A DNA stretch of 48,046 nt from Harryflintia acetispora (lineage in GTDB: Bacteria; Bacillota; Clostridia; Oscillospirales; Ruminococcaceae): the NCBI GenBank assembly GCA_004340125.1, contig SLUK01000015.1, positions 1 to 48,046 on the forward strand, given 5' to 3'. Positions 26,324-34,237 of this stretch are shown piece after piece. The translations under genes were made by a program, and so were the position numbers. The notes under the pieces were generated by a model. It was not told the DNA's origin. It saw only the letters and a list, made by a program, of their open reading frames with translations, and searched no databases. Every line of letters starts with the position of its first letter. Within the stretch, counting starts at the first letter, position 1.

Positions 26324-26514
26324 TTGCCAACCCACACGCCCTCTTGACACCGCTTCCCGCAAAAGGTGGTCGCCGGGGAAGCTTTGCAGCACTCTCCTTA
26401 AAGAGACTTCCCAGCTCGGCGATTTTCTAATCGTTCCCCGCAAAAGTGCGGGGCCGTTGTTAGGCGGCGTACCCGGACATGTGTATTGCCCGCCCAAACG
26501 GGCGAAGGCAACGT
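26324..26514 (-). ncRNA. Structured RNA upstream of potA (6S-like or polyamine leader)
   Basis: Starting just after a strong promoter, about 190 nt fold by eye into a long closed rod. TTGCC (26507-26511) pairs with GGCAA (26324-26328). CACATGTCC (26475-26483) pairs with GGGCGTGTG (26333-26341). ACGCCGC (26464-26470) pairs with GCGGTGT (26347-26353). A large bubble follows, with a side hairpin CCCCGC/GCGGGG (26436-26453). An apical stem comes last: CGCCG and GGGAAG (26417-26421, 26407-26412) with CTTCCC and CGGCG (26376-26381, 26371-26375). Length and shape (closing stem, central bubble, apical stem) recall 6S RNA. The alternative is a cis-acting leader of potABCD. I could not match a known family with certainty. 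Confidence 0.45.
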
Positions 26515-26519
26515 ATATC

Positions 26520-26547
26520 ACTATAGCAGAAAAATGCTGTTTGTCAA
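26520..26547 (-). promoter_or_regulatory. Strong promoter of the leader RNA and potABCD
   Basis: On the minus strand, a consensus -35 TTGACA (26542-26547), 16-bp spacer, -10 TATAGT (26520-26525). It is the closest to consensus in the window and lies about 360 bases before the potA start codon. Confidence 0.85.
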
Positions 26548-26773
26548 TAAATTTTCCGAAAAACCCGCTGTTTTTGATGATTTATCCATGATTCCCGTGG
26601 TTTTCCCGCCGGGAATCTATAAATCATGCAAGGATCACGGAATAGCTCCGCCATTCTTCATTTTCCTCGGGGGAGATGCGAAGGGACGAAACCGGACAGA
26701 CTGTCATGTTTGCACCCGCCGGCGCATAAGATTAGGGTGAATGCAAAGGCAGATGAAAGGGGCGGCAAAAAAT

Positions 26774-27625
26774 ATGGCGGCAAGATCGAGATACCAGCAC
26801 TACCAGCGCGCGCGGCGGGAGGGGGAGGGAGCCTCCAAAGCCGAGCGGCAGGCAAACTTTCTCACCTTCCAGATCATTATGGTGCTCCTGCTGCTGGGCG
26901 CGGTGTTCCTCTGCAAGCACTTCGGGCTGAAAGTGTTCGAGGACATCCGGCGCCTGGGGGACCTGCTGCTGGGGGGGAAAAGCGAGTCGGTTTCCACCGT
27001 GCTGGACTACAAAACGCTGGAGGACATCTTTTCGGGCAATTTTGAGTTCGACCTCTCCTCCTTCGGTGCGGTCAGCTTCCTGTCGCTGGGCCCGGCCGGG
27101 CTGCTGCTGCCGCGCGAGAGCGGCGCGCGGGGCGGCTCCTTCCCCGGCGTTCTGCAGGGAGGGGACGGGGCCTACCAGCGCCCGCGCAGCGTGAGCTTCT
27201 CCCCGCTCCTCCTCTCAGCCCAGCCGAAGCCCCCCGTCGCGGGGCGGGTGACCTCCGGTTTCGGCTGGCGGGAAAACCCGACCGGGGAGGGCGTGGACTT
27301 CCACACCGGGCTCGACATCGCCGCCGCCGAGGGGACCCCCATCCTGGCCTCTCTCCCGGGGGTGGTGGAGGATACCGGCTACAGCGAGAGCTACGGCAAT
27401 TTCGTCCACCTCTCCCACGCAAACGGGCTGATGACCACCTATTCCCATTGCTCCGAGATCATCGCGCAGCCGGGGGAGCGGGTGCGCCAGGGGGAGCGCC
27501 TGGCGCTGGTGGGGCAGACCGGGAACGTGACCGGACCCCACCTGCACTTCGAAGTGCGGCAGGACAACCTGTGCTACGACCCGATGGTCCAGCTGCTGCC
27601 CTACCGCAGCGCCTCGGTGGGCTGA
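26774..27625 (+). CDS. Membrane-anchored M23 protein, SpoIVFA-like
   Basis: A 283-residue protein with a basic N-terminus, one transmembrane helix (29-48), a variable linker and a C-terminal LytM/M23 domain with zinc ligands H177, D181, H256 and H258 (FHTGLD and GPHLHFE). The next gene, starting one base after the stop, encodes an M50 site-2 protease. This order and topology match spoIVFA-spoIVFB, in which SpoIVFA holds the protease inactive in the outer forespore membrane until engulfment is complete. In-frame ATGs at 26741 and 26753 are possible starts. 26774 was chosen for its plausible N-terminus, behind AAAGGGGCGG. A free cell-wall hydrolase role is the alternative. Confidence 0.68.
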   Translation: MAARSRYQHYQRARREGEGASKAERQANFLTFQIIMVLLLLGAVFLCKHFGLKVFEDIRRLGDLLLGGKSESVSTVLDYKTLEDIFSGNFEFDLSSFGAVSFLSLGPAGLLLPRESGARGGSFPGVLQGGDGAYQRPRSVSFSPLLLSAQPKPPVAGRVTSGFGWRENPTGEGVDFHTGLDIAAAEGTPILASLPGVVEDTGYSESYGNFVHLSHANGLMTTYSHCSEIIAQPGERVRQGERLALVGQTGNVTGPHLHFEVRQDNLCYDPMVQLLPYRSASVG

Positions 27626-27626
27626 A

Positions 27627-28202
27627 ATGGAGTTCTATGTCGGGAACACCCGGGTGAAGGTCTCCTTCTGGTTCCTCTGGGCGCTCACCCTCTTTGTGCT
27701 GCTGGACCGCAGCTTCATCGTGCTGCCCCTCTTTGGCACCATCCTGCTGCATGAGGGGGTGCATCTGCTGGTGCTGCGCCTTTGCGGGGCGAAGGTTTGC
27801 GGGTGCGAGCTGCATCTTTACGGCGTGCGCCTCTCGTGCGACTTGTATACGCTCAGCCGTGTGCGGCGCGCGGCGGTGTATCTAAGCGCGCCGGTTTGCA
27901 ACCTGCTGATAGGGGGAATCCTCTACCTCTATGACCCGATGATCATTTTCGGCGTCTATAACCTGGTGATCGGCGCTTATAACCTCATCCCCATCCCCCC
28001 GCTCGACGGCGGGAACGCCGCCAGGGCCCTTGGCCGCTCGCGCGCGGCGAAGGCCGCCTGTTCGCTTGTTTCTTTGCTCTGCCTCGGCGCCGCCTTCGCC
28101 GGGGCGATTTGGCTCGTGTGGGCCTATCACAACTGGACCCTGCTCGCCTGCGCGCTCTATCTGCTGGCGGTGCTGCTGAAGGGCGGGGAAGAGGCGCTCT
28201 GA
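27627..28202 (+). CDS. Site-2 protease M50 family, SpoIVFB-like
   Basis: A 191-residue intramembrane metalloprotease. The zinc motif HEGVH (H42, E43, H46) lies in a hydrophobic helix, and the third ligand is in NLIPIPPLDGGN (D127). In Bacillus, SpoIVFB cleaves pro-sigma-K; here the neighbour with SpoIVFA organisation suggests the same. The protein is shorter than Bacillus SpoIVFB, which carries a C-terminal CBS domain; that domain is absent here. It starts right after the SpoIVFA-like stop codon. Cleavage of some other membrane protein cannot be excluded. Confidence 0.75.
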   Translation: MEFYVGNTRVKVSFWFLWALTLFVLLDRSFIVLPLFGTILLHEGVHLLVLRLCGAKVCGCELHLYGVRLSCDLYTLSRVRRAAVYLSAPVCNLLIGGILYLYDPMIIFGVYNLVIGAYNLIPIPPLDGGNAARALGRSRAAKAACSLVSLLCLGAAFAGAIWLVWAYHNWTLLACALYLLAVLLKGGEEAL

Positions 28203-28235
28203 ACGCCTTGCTACGGCTCCGGGGCGGACGGGCTC

Positions 28236-28264
28236 TTGCGCGGCGCCGACCAATATTGTATAAT
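28236..28264 (+). promoter_or_regulatory. Promoter of the radical SAM pair
   Basis: -35 TTGCGC (28236-28241), 17-bp spacer, -10 TATAAT (28259-28264), in the gap after the M50 protease gene. Confidence 0.75.
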
Positions 28265-28318
28265 TAGAAACTATGGAAGTAAAAGGCCCCTGCCGGCCTT
28301 GGAAAATGAGGTATCGTT

Positions 28319-30151
28319 TTGAACGAAGCTTTGGAGAAGAAAATCGAGCGCGCGCTGCGCCGGGTGCAAAAGCCCGCGCGCTATATCGGCAGCGAGCTGC
28401 ACAGCGTCATCAAGGACCCCGCGCAGGTGGCCATACGGATCGCCTTCTGCTTCCCCGACCTGTATGAGGTCGGGATGTCCCACCTGGGGATGAAAATCCT
28501 CTACAGCCTCTATAACGCGCAGCCGGATATCTGGTGCGAACGCGCCTTCATGCCGGACACCGACATGGTCGAGCAGATGAAGGGGCTGGACATCCCCCTT
28601 TTCGCGCTCGAGAGCCGGGACCCGCTGCTGGGCTTCGATTTCGTGGCCTTTACGCTGCAATATGAGATGAGCTACACCACCATCCTGGCGATGCTCGACC
28701 TTGGCGGCATCCCGCTCTACGCCCGTGAGCGGGACGAGCGGCACCCCATCGTGATCGCGGGCGGGCCGTGCGCGTGCAACCCCGAGCCGGTCGCCGACTT
28801 TTTCGATCTGATCATCCTCGGGGAAGGGGAGGAGGTCAATCTCGAGCTGTGCGCGCTCTACCGCGAGGTGCAGGAGAGGCGGGAGTATCTGCGAAGGGCT
28901 TCGCAGATACCAGGGGTCTACGTGCCCTCCCTCTACGACGTGGAATATCACGGCGACGGCACCGTGCGCGCCGTCACCCCGCGCGAGGGCGCGCCGGCGA
29001 CGGTCACCAAACGGATCATCCGGGACGTGGACAAGGTCTTCTATCCAAAGGAGTTCATCGTCCCCTTCATCAGCACGGTGCACGACCGGGCCATGCTCGA
29101 GGTGCTGCGCGGGTGTATCAGGGGCTGCCGCTTCTGCCAGGCGGGGTTCATCTACCGTCCGTTTAGGGAAAAGACGGCCGCGACCCTCGATGGGGACGCA
29201 AAGGCGCTGACCTCCTCGACCGGGTTTGAGGAGATCAGCCTGACCTCGCTCTCGACGAGCGATCTTGGCGAGATCGAGCCGCTGCTCGACAGCATGCTCG
29301 ACTGGACCGAGCAAGAGAAGATCAACCTCTCGCTGCCCTCGCTGCGGATCGACACCTTTTCGCCCGGGCTGCTTGAGAAGATCGACCGGGTGCGCAAGAG
29401 CGGGCTGACCTTCGCCCCCGAGGCGGGCACCCAGCGCATGCGGGACGTGATCAACAAGAACATTGACGAGGAGGAGATCTTCTCCTCCTGCCGCACCGCC
29501 TTCGAGGGGGGCTATACCTCGGTCAAGCTCTATTTCATGATCGGCCTGCCGACCGAGACCGAGGAGGACCTGGGGGGGATCATCGACCTGAGCCAGCGGA
29601 TCGTGGATCTTTACTACTCCCTGCCCACCAAGTCCAAGGGCAAGGCGGTCAATGTGACGGTGAGCGTTTCGAGCTTTGTGCCCAAGCCCTTTACCCCCTT
29701 TCAATATGAGCCGCAGGACACCACCGAGCAGCTGATCGCGAAGCAGCGCTTCCTGCGCGAGCAGATCAAGACCCGCAAGATCACCCTCAAGTGGCACAAC
29801 AGCGACGTCAGCCACGTCGAGGGGATCCTGGCCAGAGGGGACCGCAGGCTGGCCCCCGTGTTGGTGGACGTCTACCGCCAAGGGCACTACCTCGAGAGCT
29901 GGGAGGACCGCTTCGGGGTGGGGGCGTGGCATGAGGCGATGGCCCGCGCGGGCCTCAGCGAGGCCTTCTATGCCAACCGCCAGAGGGGCTTTGACGAGCT
30001 CATGCCCTGGGACCATCTCGACTACGGGGTCACCAGAGAATTCTTGCAGCGGCAAAACGAGCTGGCCCATGCCGGGACCCCGACGCCCAACTGCCGCGCG
30101 CAGTGCGCGGGCTGCGGGGCGAACAAGCTGATAGGGGGGAGCTGCTTTTGA
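28319..30151 (+). CDS. B12-binding domain radical SAM protein (TIGR03960-type)
   Basis: A 610-residue protein with an N-terminal cobalamin-binding-like domain (IRIAFCFPDLYEVGMSHLG, FVAFTLQYEMSYTT, IVIAGGPCACNPEP). A radical SAM core follows with the [4Fe-4S] cluster motif C266-x3-C270-x2-C273 (RGCIRGCRFCQAG), then a Cys-rich C-terminus (CRAQCAGCGANK). The reaction is not established for this family. The start is TTG, behind GAGG at 28308-28311, giving the N-terminus LNEALEKKIERALRRV. The stop codon overlaps the TTG start of the DUF2344 gene, and in many bacteria the two are fused or adjacent, so they probably act together. Confidence 0.88.
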   Translation: MNEALEKKIERALRRVQKPARYIGSELHSVIKDPAQVAIRIAFCFPDLYEVGMSHLGMKILYSLYNAQPDIWCERAFMPDTDMVEQMKGLDIPLFALESRDPLLGFDFVAFTLQYEMSYTTILAMLDLGGIPLYARERDERHPIVIAGGPCACNPEPVADFFDLIILGEGEEVNLELCALYREVQERREYLRRASQIPGVYVPSLYDVEYHGDGTVRAVTPREGAPATVTKRIIRDVDKVFYPKEFIVPFISTVHDRAMLEVLRGCIRGCRFCQAGFIYRPFREKTAATLDGDAKALTSSTGFEEISLTSLSTSDLGEIEPLLDSMLDWTEQEKINLSLPSLRIDTFSPGLLEKIDRVRKSGLTFAPEAGTQRMRDVINKNIDEEEIFSSCRTAFEGGYTSVKLYFMIGLPTETEEDLGGIIDLSQRIVDLYYSLPTKSKGKAVNVTVSVSSFVPKPFTPFQYEPQDTTEQLIAKQRFLREQIKTRKITLKWHNSDVSHVEGILARGDRRLAPVLVDVYRQGHYLESWEDRFGVGAWHEAMARAGLSEAFYANRQRGFDELMPWDHLDYGVTREFLQRQNELAHAGTPTPNCRAQCAGCGANKLIGGSCF

Positions 30152-30804
30152 TCGACATCCGGATATTTTATAAGAAGCGGGGCAGGATCAAGTATATCTC
30201 CCACCTCGATATGAACCGGCTCATGCAGCGCGCGCTCAAGCGCTCGGGGCTGCCGGTCTGGTATACCCAGGGCTTTAACCCGCACATGTACCTCACCTTC
30301 GCGCTGCCCCTCTCGCTCGGGTTTGAGAGCGACTACGAAATCATGGACATCCGCCTGACCGAGGAGCTCCCGATGGAGGAGGTCGTCGCGCGGCTGGACG
30401 CTCAGATGCCCCCCGGCCTCACGGTCTTTAAGGCCGCGCCCCCGGAGATGGATGTTAAGGAGATCACCGACTGTATCTATGAGATCACGGCAGAGGTCCC
30501 CGGCGGCGCCAAAAAGGCGAAGGAACAGCTCGAGGCGCTGATGGCCGAGCCCGCGCTGATGGTGGAAAAAAAGACCAAGCGCGGGGTCGCCACGGTGGAC
30601 CTGCGCCCGAACGTGGAGCTTCTGCGCTGCGCCCCGCAGGGGGAGGATATCCTCGCGCTGCGGCTGCGCTGCACCAGCGGCAGTACGCTCAACATCAATC
30701 CCACCCTGCCCATAAACCTGTTCTGCGCGCGGTACGGCTACGAGCCCGAGGGGGTATCCTACCTGCGCGTACAGGTGCTGGCCGGCGGGCGGGAATTTTG
30801 CTGA
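30148..30804 (+). CDS. Radical SAM-associated DUF2344 protein (TIGR03936-type)
   Basis: A 218-residue protein opening with IDIRIFYKKRGRIKYISHLD and RALKRSGLPVWYTQGFNPHM, the hallmark of the family found beside or fused to the preceding radical SAM enzyme. No catalytic motif is evident; it may bind the substrate, possibly RNA. The TTG start forms a TTGA overlap with the upstream stop, behind GGGGGAG (30133-30139). The frame continues upstream but there it overlaps the radical SAM gene. It ends shortly before the rplS promoter. Confidence 0.85.
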   Translation: MIDIRIFYKKRGRIKYISHLDMNRLMQRALKRSGLPVWYTQGFNPHMYLTFALPLSLGFESDYEIMDIRLTEELPMEEVVARLDAQMPPGLTVFKAAPPEMDVKEITDCIYEITAEVPGGAKKAKEQLEALMAEPALMVEKKTKRGVATVDLRPNVELLRCAPQGEDILALRLRCTSGSTLNINPTLPINLFCARYGYEPEGVSYLRVQVLAGGREFC

Positions 30805-30843
30805 GAGAAACCAGAAATTTTTGGGGAAACTCCAAAAAATACC

Positions 30844-30872
30844 TTGCGCGGCTCTGAAAAGTGTGCTATTAT
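30844..30872 (+). promoter_or_regulatory. Promoter of rplS
   Basis: -35 TTGCGC (30844-30849), 17-bp spacer, -10 TATTAT (30867-30872), giving a leader of about 220 nt. Confidence 0.75.
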
Positions 30873-30878
30873 AGTTAG

Positions 30879-31101
30879 GCATGTGAGATTCCGTTGCGCA
30901 GTTTTTCTGCGTAAAGGGGTTTAGTGCCTTGCCGATACCGGCAATGACATTAAAGCGGACAGTCCTCTGTCACCGGCGCAGACGGCCTTGTGCAAGGGGC
31001 CGGCGGTTCTGATAAGACCGTGTAAGTCGCCCGCCGCCGAAGGGTGCGGCCACCGTGTAGCGTGAGAATGAATGTCTGAATAATAAGGAGGAGCATTAAG
31101 A
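30879..31101 (+). promoter_or_regulatory. Structured 5' leader of rplS (probable L19 leader)
   Basis: The leader holds consecutive hairpins: TTGCGCAG/CTGCGTAA (30894-30914), TTGCCG/CGGCAA (30929-30944) and GACAG/CTGTC (30958-30971). Longer GC-rich pairings lie around 30983-31060. ACCGTGTA occurs twice (near 31017 and 31052). Firmicutes rplS genes commonly have an autoregulatory L19-binding leader, which is the likely identity. The AAGGAGGAG ribosome site is at 31085-31093. Confidence 0.55.
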
Positions 31102-31446
31102 ATGGATGCTTTGAAACTGATTGCACAGGACAGCTTAAAGAACGAGGTACCGGAGTTTCACGTCGGTGACACCGTCCGGGTCCAGGTCAAGATCAAGGAA
31201 GGCGAGCGCGAGAGACTGCAGGCCTTCGAGGGGACCGTTATCGCCCGCCAGCACGGCGGCATCAGCGAGACCTTCACCGTGCGCCGCGTGGCCCATGGCT
31301 GCGGCGTGGAGAGGGTTTTCCCGCTTCACTCCCCCAACGTGGATTCCATCCAGGTCATCCGCCACGGCAAGGTGCGCAGAAGCAAGCTGTACTACCTGCG
31401 GGACCGCGTCGGCAAGGCCGCCAAGGTCAAGGAGCAGATCCGCTAA
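31102..31446 (+). CDS. rplS: 50S ribosomal protein L19
   Basis: L19 lies at the 30S-50S interface. The 114-residue protein matches family length. It has VGDTVRVQVKIKEGERERLQ, FEGTVIARQHGGISETFTVRR and the C-terminal KVRRSKLYYLRDRVGKAAK. It is transcribed from its own promoter with a structured leader and closed by a terminator, and it heads the usual rplS-lepB-rbgA-rnhB-yraN neighbourhood. Confidence 0.98.
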   Translation: MDALKLIAQDSLKNEVPEFHVGDTVRVQVKIKEGERERLQAFEGTVIARQHGGISETFTVRRVAHGCGVERVFPLHSPNVDSIQVIRHGKVRRSKLYYLRDRVGKAAKVKEQIR

Positions 31447-31462
31447 TTATAACAGCAGCCAG

Positions 31463-31492
31463 AAAGGGTCCATTCGGGCCCTTTTTGTTTTT
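31463..31492 (+). terminator. Intrinsic terminator of rplS
   Basis: AAAGGGTCC pairs with GGGCCCTTT (one wobble), with a four-base loop, followed by T-rich TTGTTTTTG. Confidence 0.8.
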
Positions 31493-31556
31493 GTATGGGC
31501 CGGGCGCCCGGATGTGCGTCCCCCTCAGGAAACAGAAGATTTTACCGGCGGGGAAC

Positions 31557-31585
31557 TGTACAATTTGGCCCAAACGGTTTATAAT
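31557..31585 (+). promoter_or_regulatory. Promoter of lepB and the following genes
   Basis: -10 TATAAT (31580-31585), 17-bp spacer, -35 TGTACA (31557-31562, 4 of 6 matches). Confidence 0.65.
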
Positions 31586-31658
31586 AGTAAAATGGATTTT
31601 CTGTCACTTCAAGAGGATTGCCGGGGCGCCGGTCCTCGGGAAAGGAATGGTTATCAGC

Positions 31659-32243
31659 ATGCAGAACAAAGAAGACGTTGCGGGGGGAACGAGCCTCGCG
31701 GTTTTTGAATACCTGGAGATGCTCATCTTTGCCGCGGTGACGGTGGTGCTGCTTTGCACCTTCGTTTTCCGCATGGTGCGCGTGGACGGCTGGTCGATGT
31801 TCCCGACCTTGACCGACGGCGACTTCCTGGTTTCCACCCACATGTTCTACGAACCCCAAAAGGGCGACATCGTGGTGATCACCAAGCCCAACGAGATTTC
31901 CTCCCCGCTGATCAAGCGGGTGATCGCCACCGGCGGGGACACGGTGGACATCGACTTTGACAGGGGCAAGGTCACCGTCAACGGGACCGAGCTCAAAGAG
32001 GACTATATCAACGACCTCACCCATTACCAGCCCCCGCAGGGCCTTGACTATCCGCTGACCGTGCCCGAGGGCGAGGTGTTCGCCATGGGGGACAACCGAA
32101 ACGAGTCCTCGGACAGCCGGGATGCGCACATCGGCCTGATCGACACGCGCTACATCATGGGGAAGACCATCTTCCGTTTGCTGCCGGTGGATAACATCGG
32201 CCCGATCGGCCATTCGGCGGGCGGGACCTTCGCGGGAGTCTGA
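31659..32243 (+). CDS. lepB: Type I signal peptidase
   Basis: Removes signal peptides from exported proteins at the outer face of the membrane. The 194-residue protein has one N-terminal transmembrane helix (about 20-38) and the S26 catalytic dyad: Ser46 in WSMFPTL and Lys86 in IKRVIATGGDTV. The GDNRNESSDSR box is typical of Gram-positive enzymes. An in-frame ATG at 31647 abuts the AAAGGA ribosome site (31641-31646); the ATG at 31659 is 12 bases downstream and was preferred. Longer upstream extensions cross the promoter and are rejected. Confidence 0.94.
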   Translation: MQNKEDVAGGTSLAVFEYLEMLIFAAVTVVLLCTFVFRMVRVDGWSMFPTLTDGDFLVSTHMFYEPQKGDIVVITKPNEISSPLIKRVIATGGDTVDIDFDRGKVTVNGTELKEDYINDLTHYQPPQGLDYPLTVPEGEVFAMGDNRNESSDSRDAHIGLIDTRYIMGKTIFRLLPVDNIGPIGHSAGGTFAGV

Positions 32244-32273
32244 TCGCGCCCACATACTCATTTTAGGATAAGG

Positions 32274-33155
32274 ATGGCTTATATTATGGCACAGTCGCAG
32301 ATACCCTCGATCCAGTGGTTCCCGGGGCATATGGCCAAGACCCGCCGCCTGATGAAGGACAGCCTTCGCCTGGTGGACGTGGTGGTCGAGCTCATCGACG
32401 CGCGCATCCCGCGCGCGAGCCGGAACCCCGAGCTGCATGCGATCATCGGAAACAAGCCCCACCTGGTGCTGCTCAACAAGGCGGACAGCGCCGACGAGCG
32501 GGTGACGGCGGAGTGGTGCGCCTATTTCAAAAAAAAGGGGATCGTGGCGATCCCGACCGACTGCCGCAGCGGAAAGGGGCTTTCGCAGTTCACCGGCGCG
32601 GTGGAGGAGACGCTGCGCGAGTTGACCGAGCGCCGGCGCAAAAAGGGGATGCAGGGCTCCCCGATCCGGATGATGATCGTGGGGATCCCGAACGTGGGCA
32701 AGAGCTCGCTGATCAACCGCCTCTGCGGCACCCGGCGCGCCAAGGTGGAGGACCGCCCGGGCGTGACGCGGGGCAAGCAGTGGGTCAGCTTGCAAAACGG
32801 GATGGAGCTGCTGGATATGCCCGGCGTGCTCTGGCCGAAATTCGAGGACCAGGCGGTGGCCGAGCACCTGGCCTTTGTCGGCTCGATCAAGGACGACGTG
32901 CTGGATATCGAGCTGCTGGCCGTGCGGCTGCTCGAGCTGCTCGCAAGGGACTATCCGCAGCAGCTCTGCGAGCGCTACAAGCTCGAGCCCGGTTCCTTGG
33001 AGGGGGCGGACGGCTACACCCTGCTCGAGGCGGTGGGCCGCAAGCGCGGCATGCTCATGCCGGGCGGGGTGGTCAACACCGAGCGCGCGGCGATCATGCT
33101 GCTCGACGAATTCCGCGGCGGCGTGATGGGGAAGGTATCCCTCGAGCGGCCGTGA
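32274..33155 (+). CDS. rbgA: Ribosome biogenesis GTPase RbgA (YlqF)
   Basis: RbgA promotes a late step of 50S assembly. The 293-residue protein has the circularly permuted GTPase order: G4 NKAD (68-71) comes before G1 GIPNVGKSS (137-145) and G3 DMPG (181-184). The N-terminal motif IQWFPGHMAKTRRLMKDSL and the C-terminal ANTAR-like RNA-binding segment are present. Two in-frame ATGs exist (32274 and 32286); AGGA lies 5 bases before the first, which is kept. It lies between lepB and rnhB, a conserved Firmicutes arrangement. Confidence 0.94.
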   Translation: MAYIMAQSQIPSIQWFPGHMAKTRRLMKDSLRLVDVVVELIDARIPRASRNPELHAIIGNKPHLVLLNKADSADERVTAEWCAYFKKKGIVAIPTDCRSGKGLSQFTGAVEETLRELTERRRKKGMQGSPIRMMIVGIPNVGKSSLINRLCGTRRAKVEDRPGVTRGKQWVSLQNGMELLDMPGVLWPKFEDQAVAEHLAFVGSIKDDVLDIELLAVRLLELLARDYPQQLCERYKLEPGSLEGADGYTLLEAVGRKRGMLMPGGVVNTERAAIMLLDEFRGGVMGKVSLERP

Positions 33156-33173
33156 CGCGGGGAGGAGGACGCT

Positions 33174-33815
33174 ATGGCAAGCAGTACCAAGCTCGAGTTT
33201 GATCTCTACCAATATGAGCGGGAGGCCTACCGCACCGGCTTTCTGGCGGTGTGCGGGGTGGACGAGGCCGGGCGCGGCCCGCTGGCCGGGCCGGTCTACG
33301 CCGCGGCGGTCATCCTGCCTAAGGGACTGGAAATAGAAGGGCTCAACGACTCGAAGAAGCTCAGCGAAAAGAAACGCGACGAGCTCTACGATATTATCTG
33401 CGCGCAGGCGGCCGCCTACTGTGTCGCCAGCGCCGACGAGCGGGAGATCGACAAATACAACATTCTGCAAGCCACCTTCCTGGCCATGCGCCGGGCGGTG
33501 GAGGGGCTCGGCGTTGCGCCCGACCTGGTGCTGGTGGACGGCAACCAGGACCCGCAGCTGCCCTGCGAGCATACTTTGACCATCGTCAAGGGGGACCAGC
33601 GCAGCGCCAGCATTGCGGCGGCCTCGATCTTGGCCAAGGTCAGCCGGGACCGGTATATGCTGCGGCTGGCGCAGGAGTACCCGCAGTATGAGTTGCAGCG
33701 TCATAAGGGCTATCCGACCAAGGCGCACTATGAGCGCCTGCGCCAGTTCGGGCCCGCCCCGATCCACCGGATGAGCTTTCTAAAGAAATTTTTCGAGGGT
33801 GAAAAGAAGGGATGA
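33174..33815 (+). CDS. rnhB: Ribonuclease HII
   Basis: RNase HII removes ribonucleotides embedded in DNA and RNA primers. The 213-residue protein has the catalytic DEAGRGPLAGPV motif (D30, E31), LVDGNQDP, GDQRSASIAAASILAKVSRD, and the C-terminal HKGYPTKAHYERL. GGGGAGGAGG precedes the ATG. The stop is 3 bases before the yraN start. Confidence 0.96.
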   Translation: MASSTKLEFDLYQYEREAYRTGFLAVCGVDEAGRGPLAGPVYAAAVILPKGLEIEGLNDSKKLSEKKRDELYDIICAQAAAYCVASADEREIDKYNILQATFLAMRRAVEGLGVAPDLVLVDGNQDPQLPCEHTLTIVKGDQRSASIAAASILAKVSRDRYMLRLAQEYPQYELQRHKGYPTKAHYERLRQFGPAPIHRMSFLKKFFEGEKKG

Positions 33816-33818
33816 CAG

Positions 33819-34223
33819 GTGGCAAACAGACCACGGGGATATAGGCGGGAACGCGGCCGGCTGGGCGAGGAATACACCCTGCGCTTTCTGGAGGACGACG
33901 GCTACCGGATCGTGGAGCGCAACTGGCACAACAGCTTCGGCGAGATCGACCTGATCGCCGAGAAGGACGGTTATCTCGCCTTTGTCGAGGTGCGCACCCG
34001 CACGGCGGGCTACCTCGTCGAGCCGGTCAGCACGGTCAACAACCAAAAGCGCAAGCGGATCATCTTCGGCGCCCAGCAGTTCCTGGAGGAATACGACGTC
34101 GGCGGGCTGCAGCCCCGCTTCGACATCGCCGAGGTGATCCTCATGGAGGGAGCGCATTTCTCGGTCTGCGGCTTCCACTATTATCCCAACGCCTATACCA
34201 TGGACGACATCACGCTGTTTTAA
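33819..34223 (+). CDS. YraN family protein
   Basis: A 134-residue protein with a PD-(D/E)XK nuclease-like core: RRERGRLGEEYTLRFLEDDG, then GEIDLIAEKDGYLAFVEVRTR. Its activity in cells is not known; homologues are usually beside rnhB and rbgA, as here. The start is GTG with AAGAAGGGA upstream. Confidence 0.9.
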   Translation: MANRPRGYRRERGRLGEEYTLRFLEDDGYRIVERNWHNSFGEIDLIAEKDGYLAFVEVRTRTAGYLVEPVSTVNNQKRKRIIFGAQQFLEEYDVGGLQPRFDIAEVILMEGAHFSVCGFHYYPNAYTMDDITLF

Positions 34224-34237
34224 AAGGAGAGTGCTTC

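Noticed and set aside
31542..33767. A 741-codon minus-strand frame across lepB, rbgA and rnhB
   Set aside because: Spans three real genes in antisense, with no domain signature.
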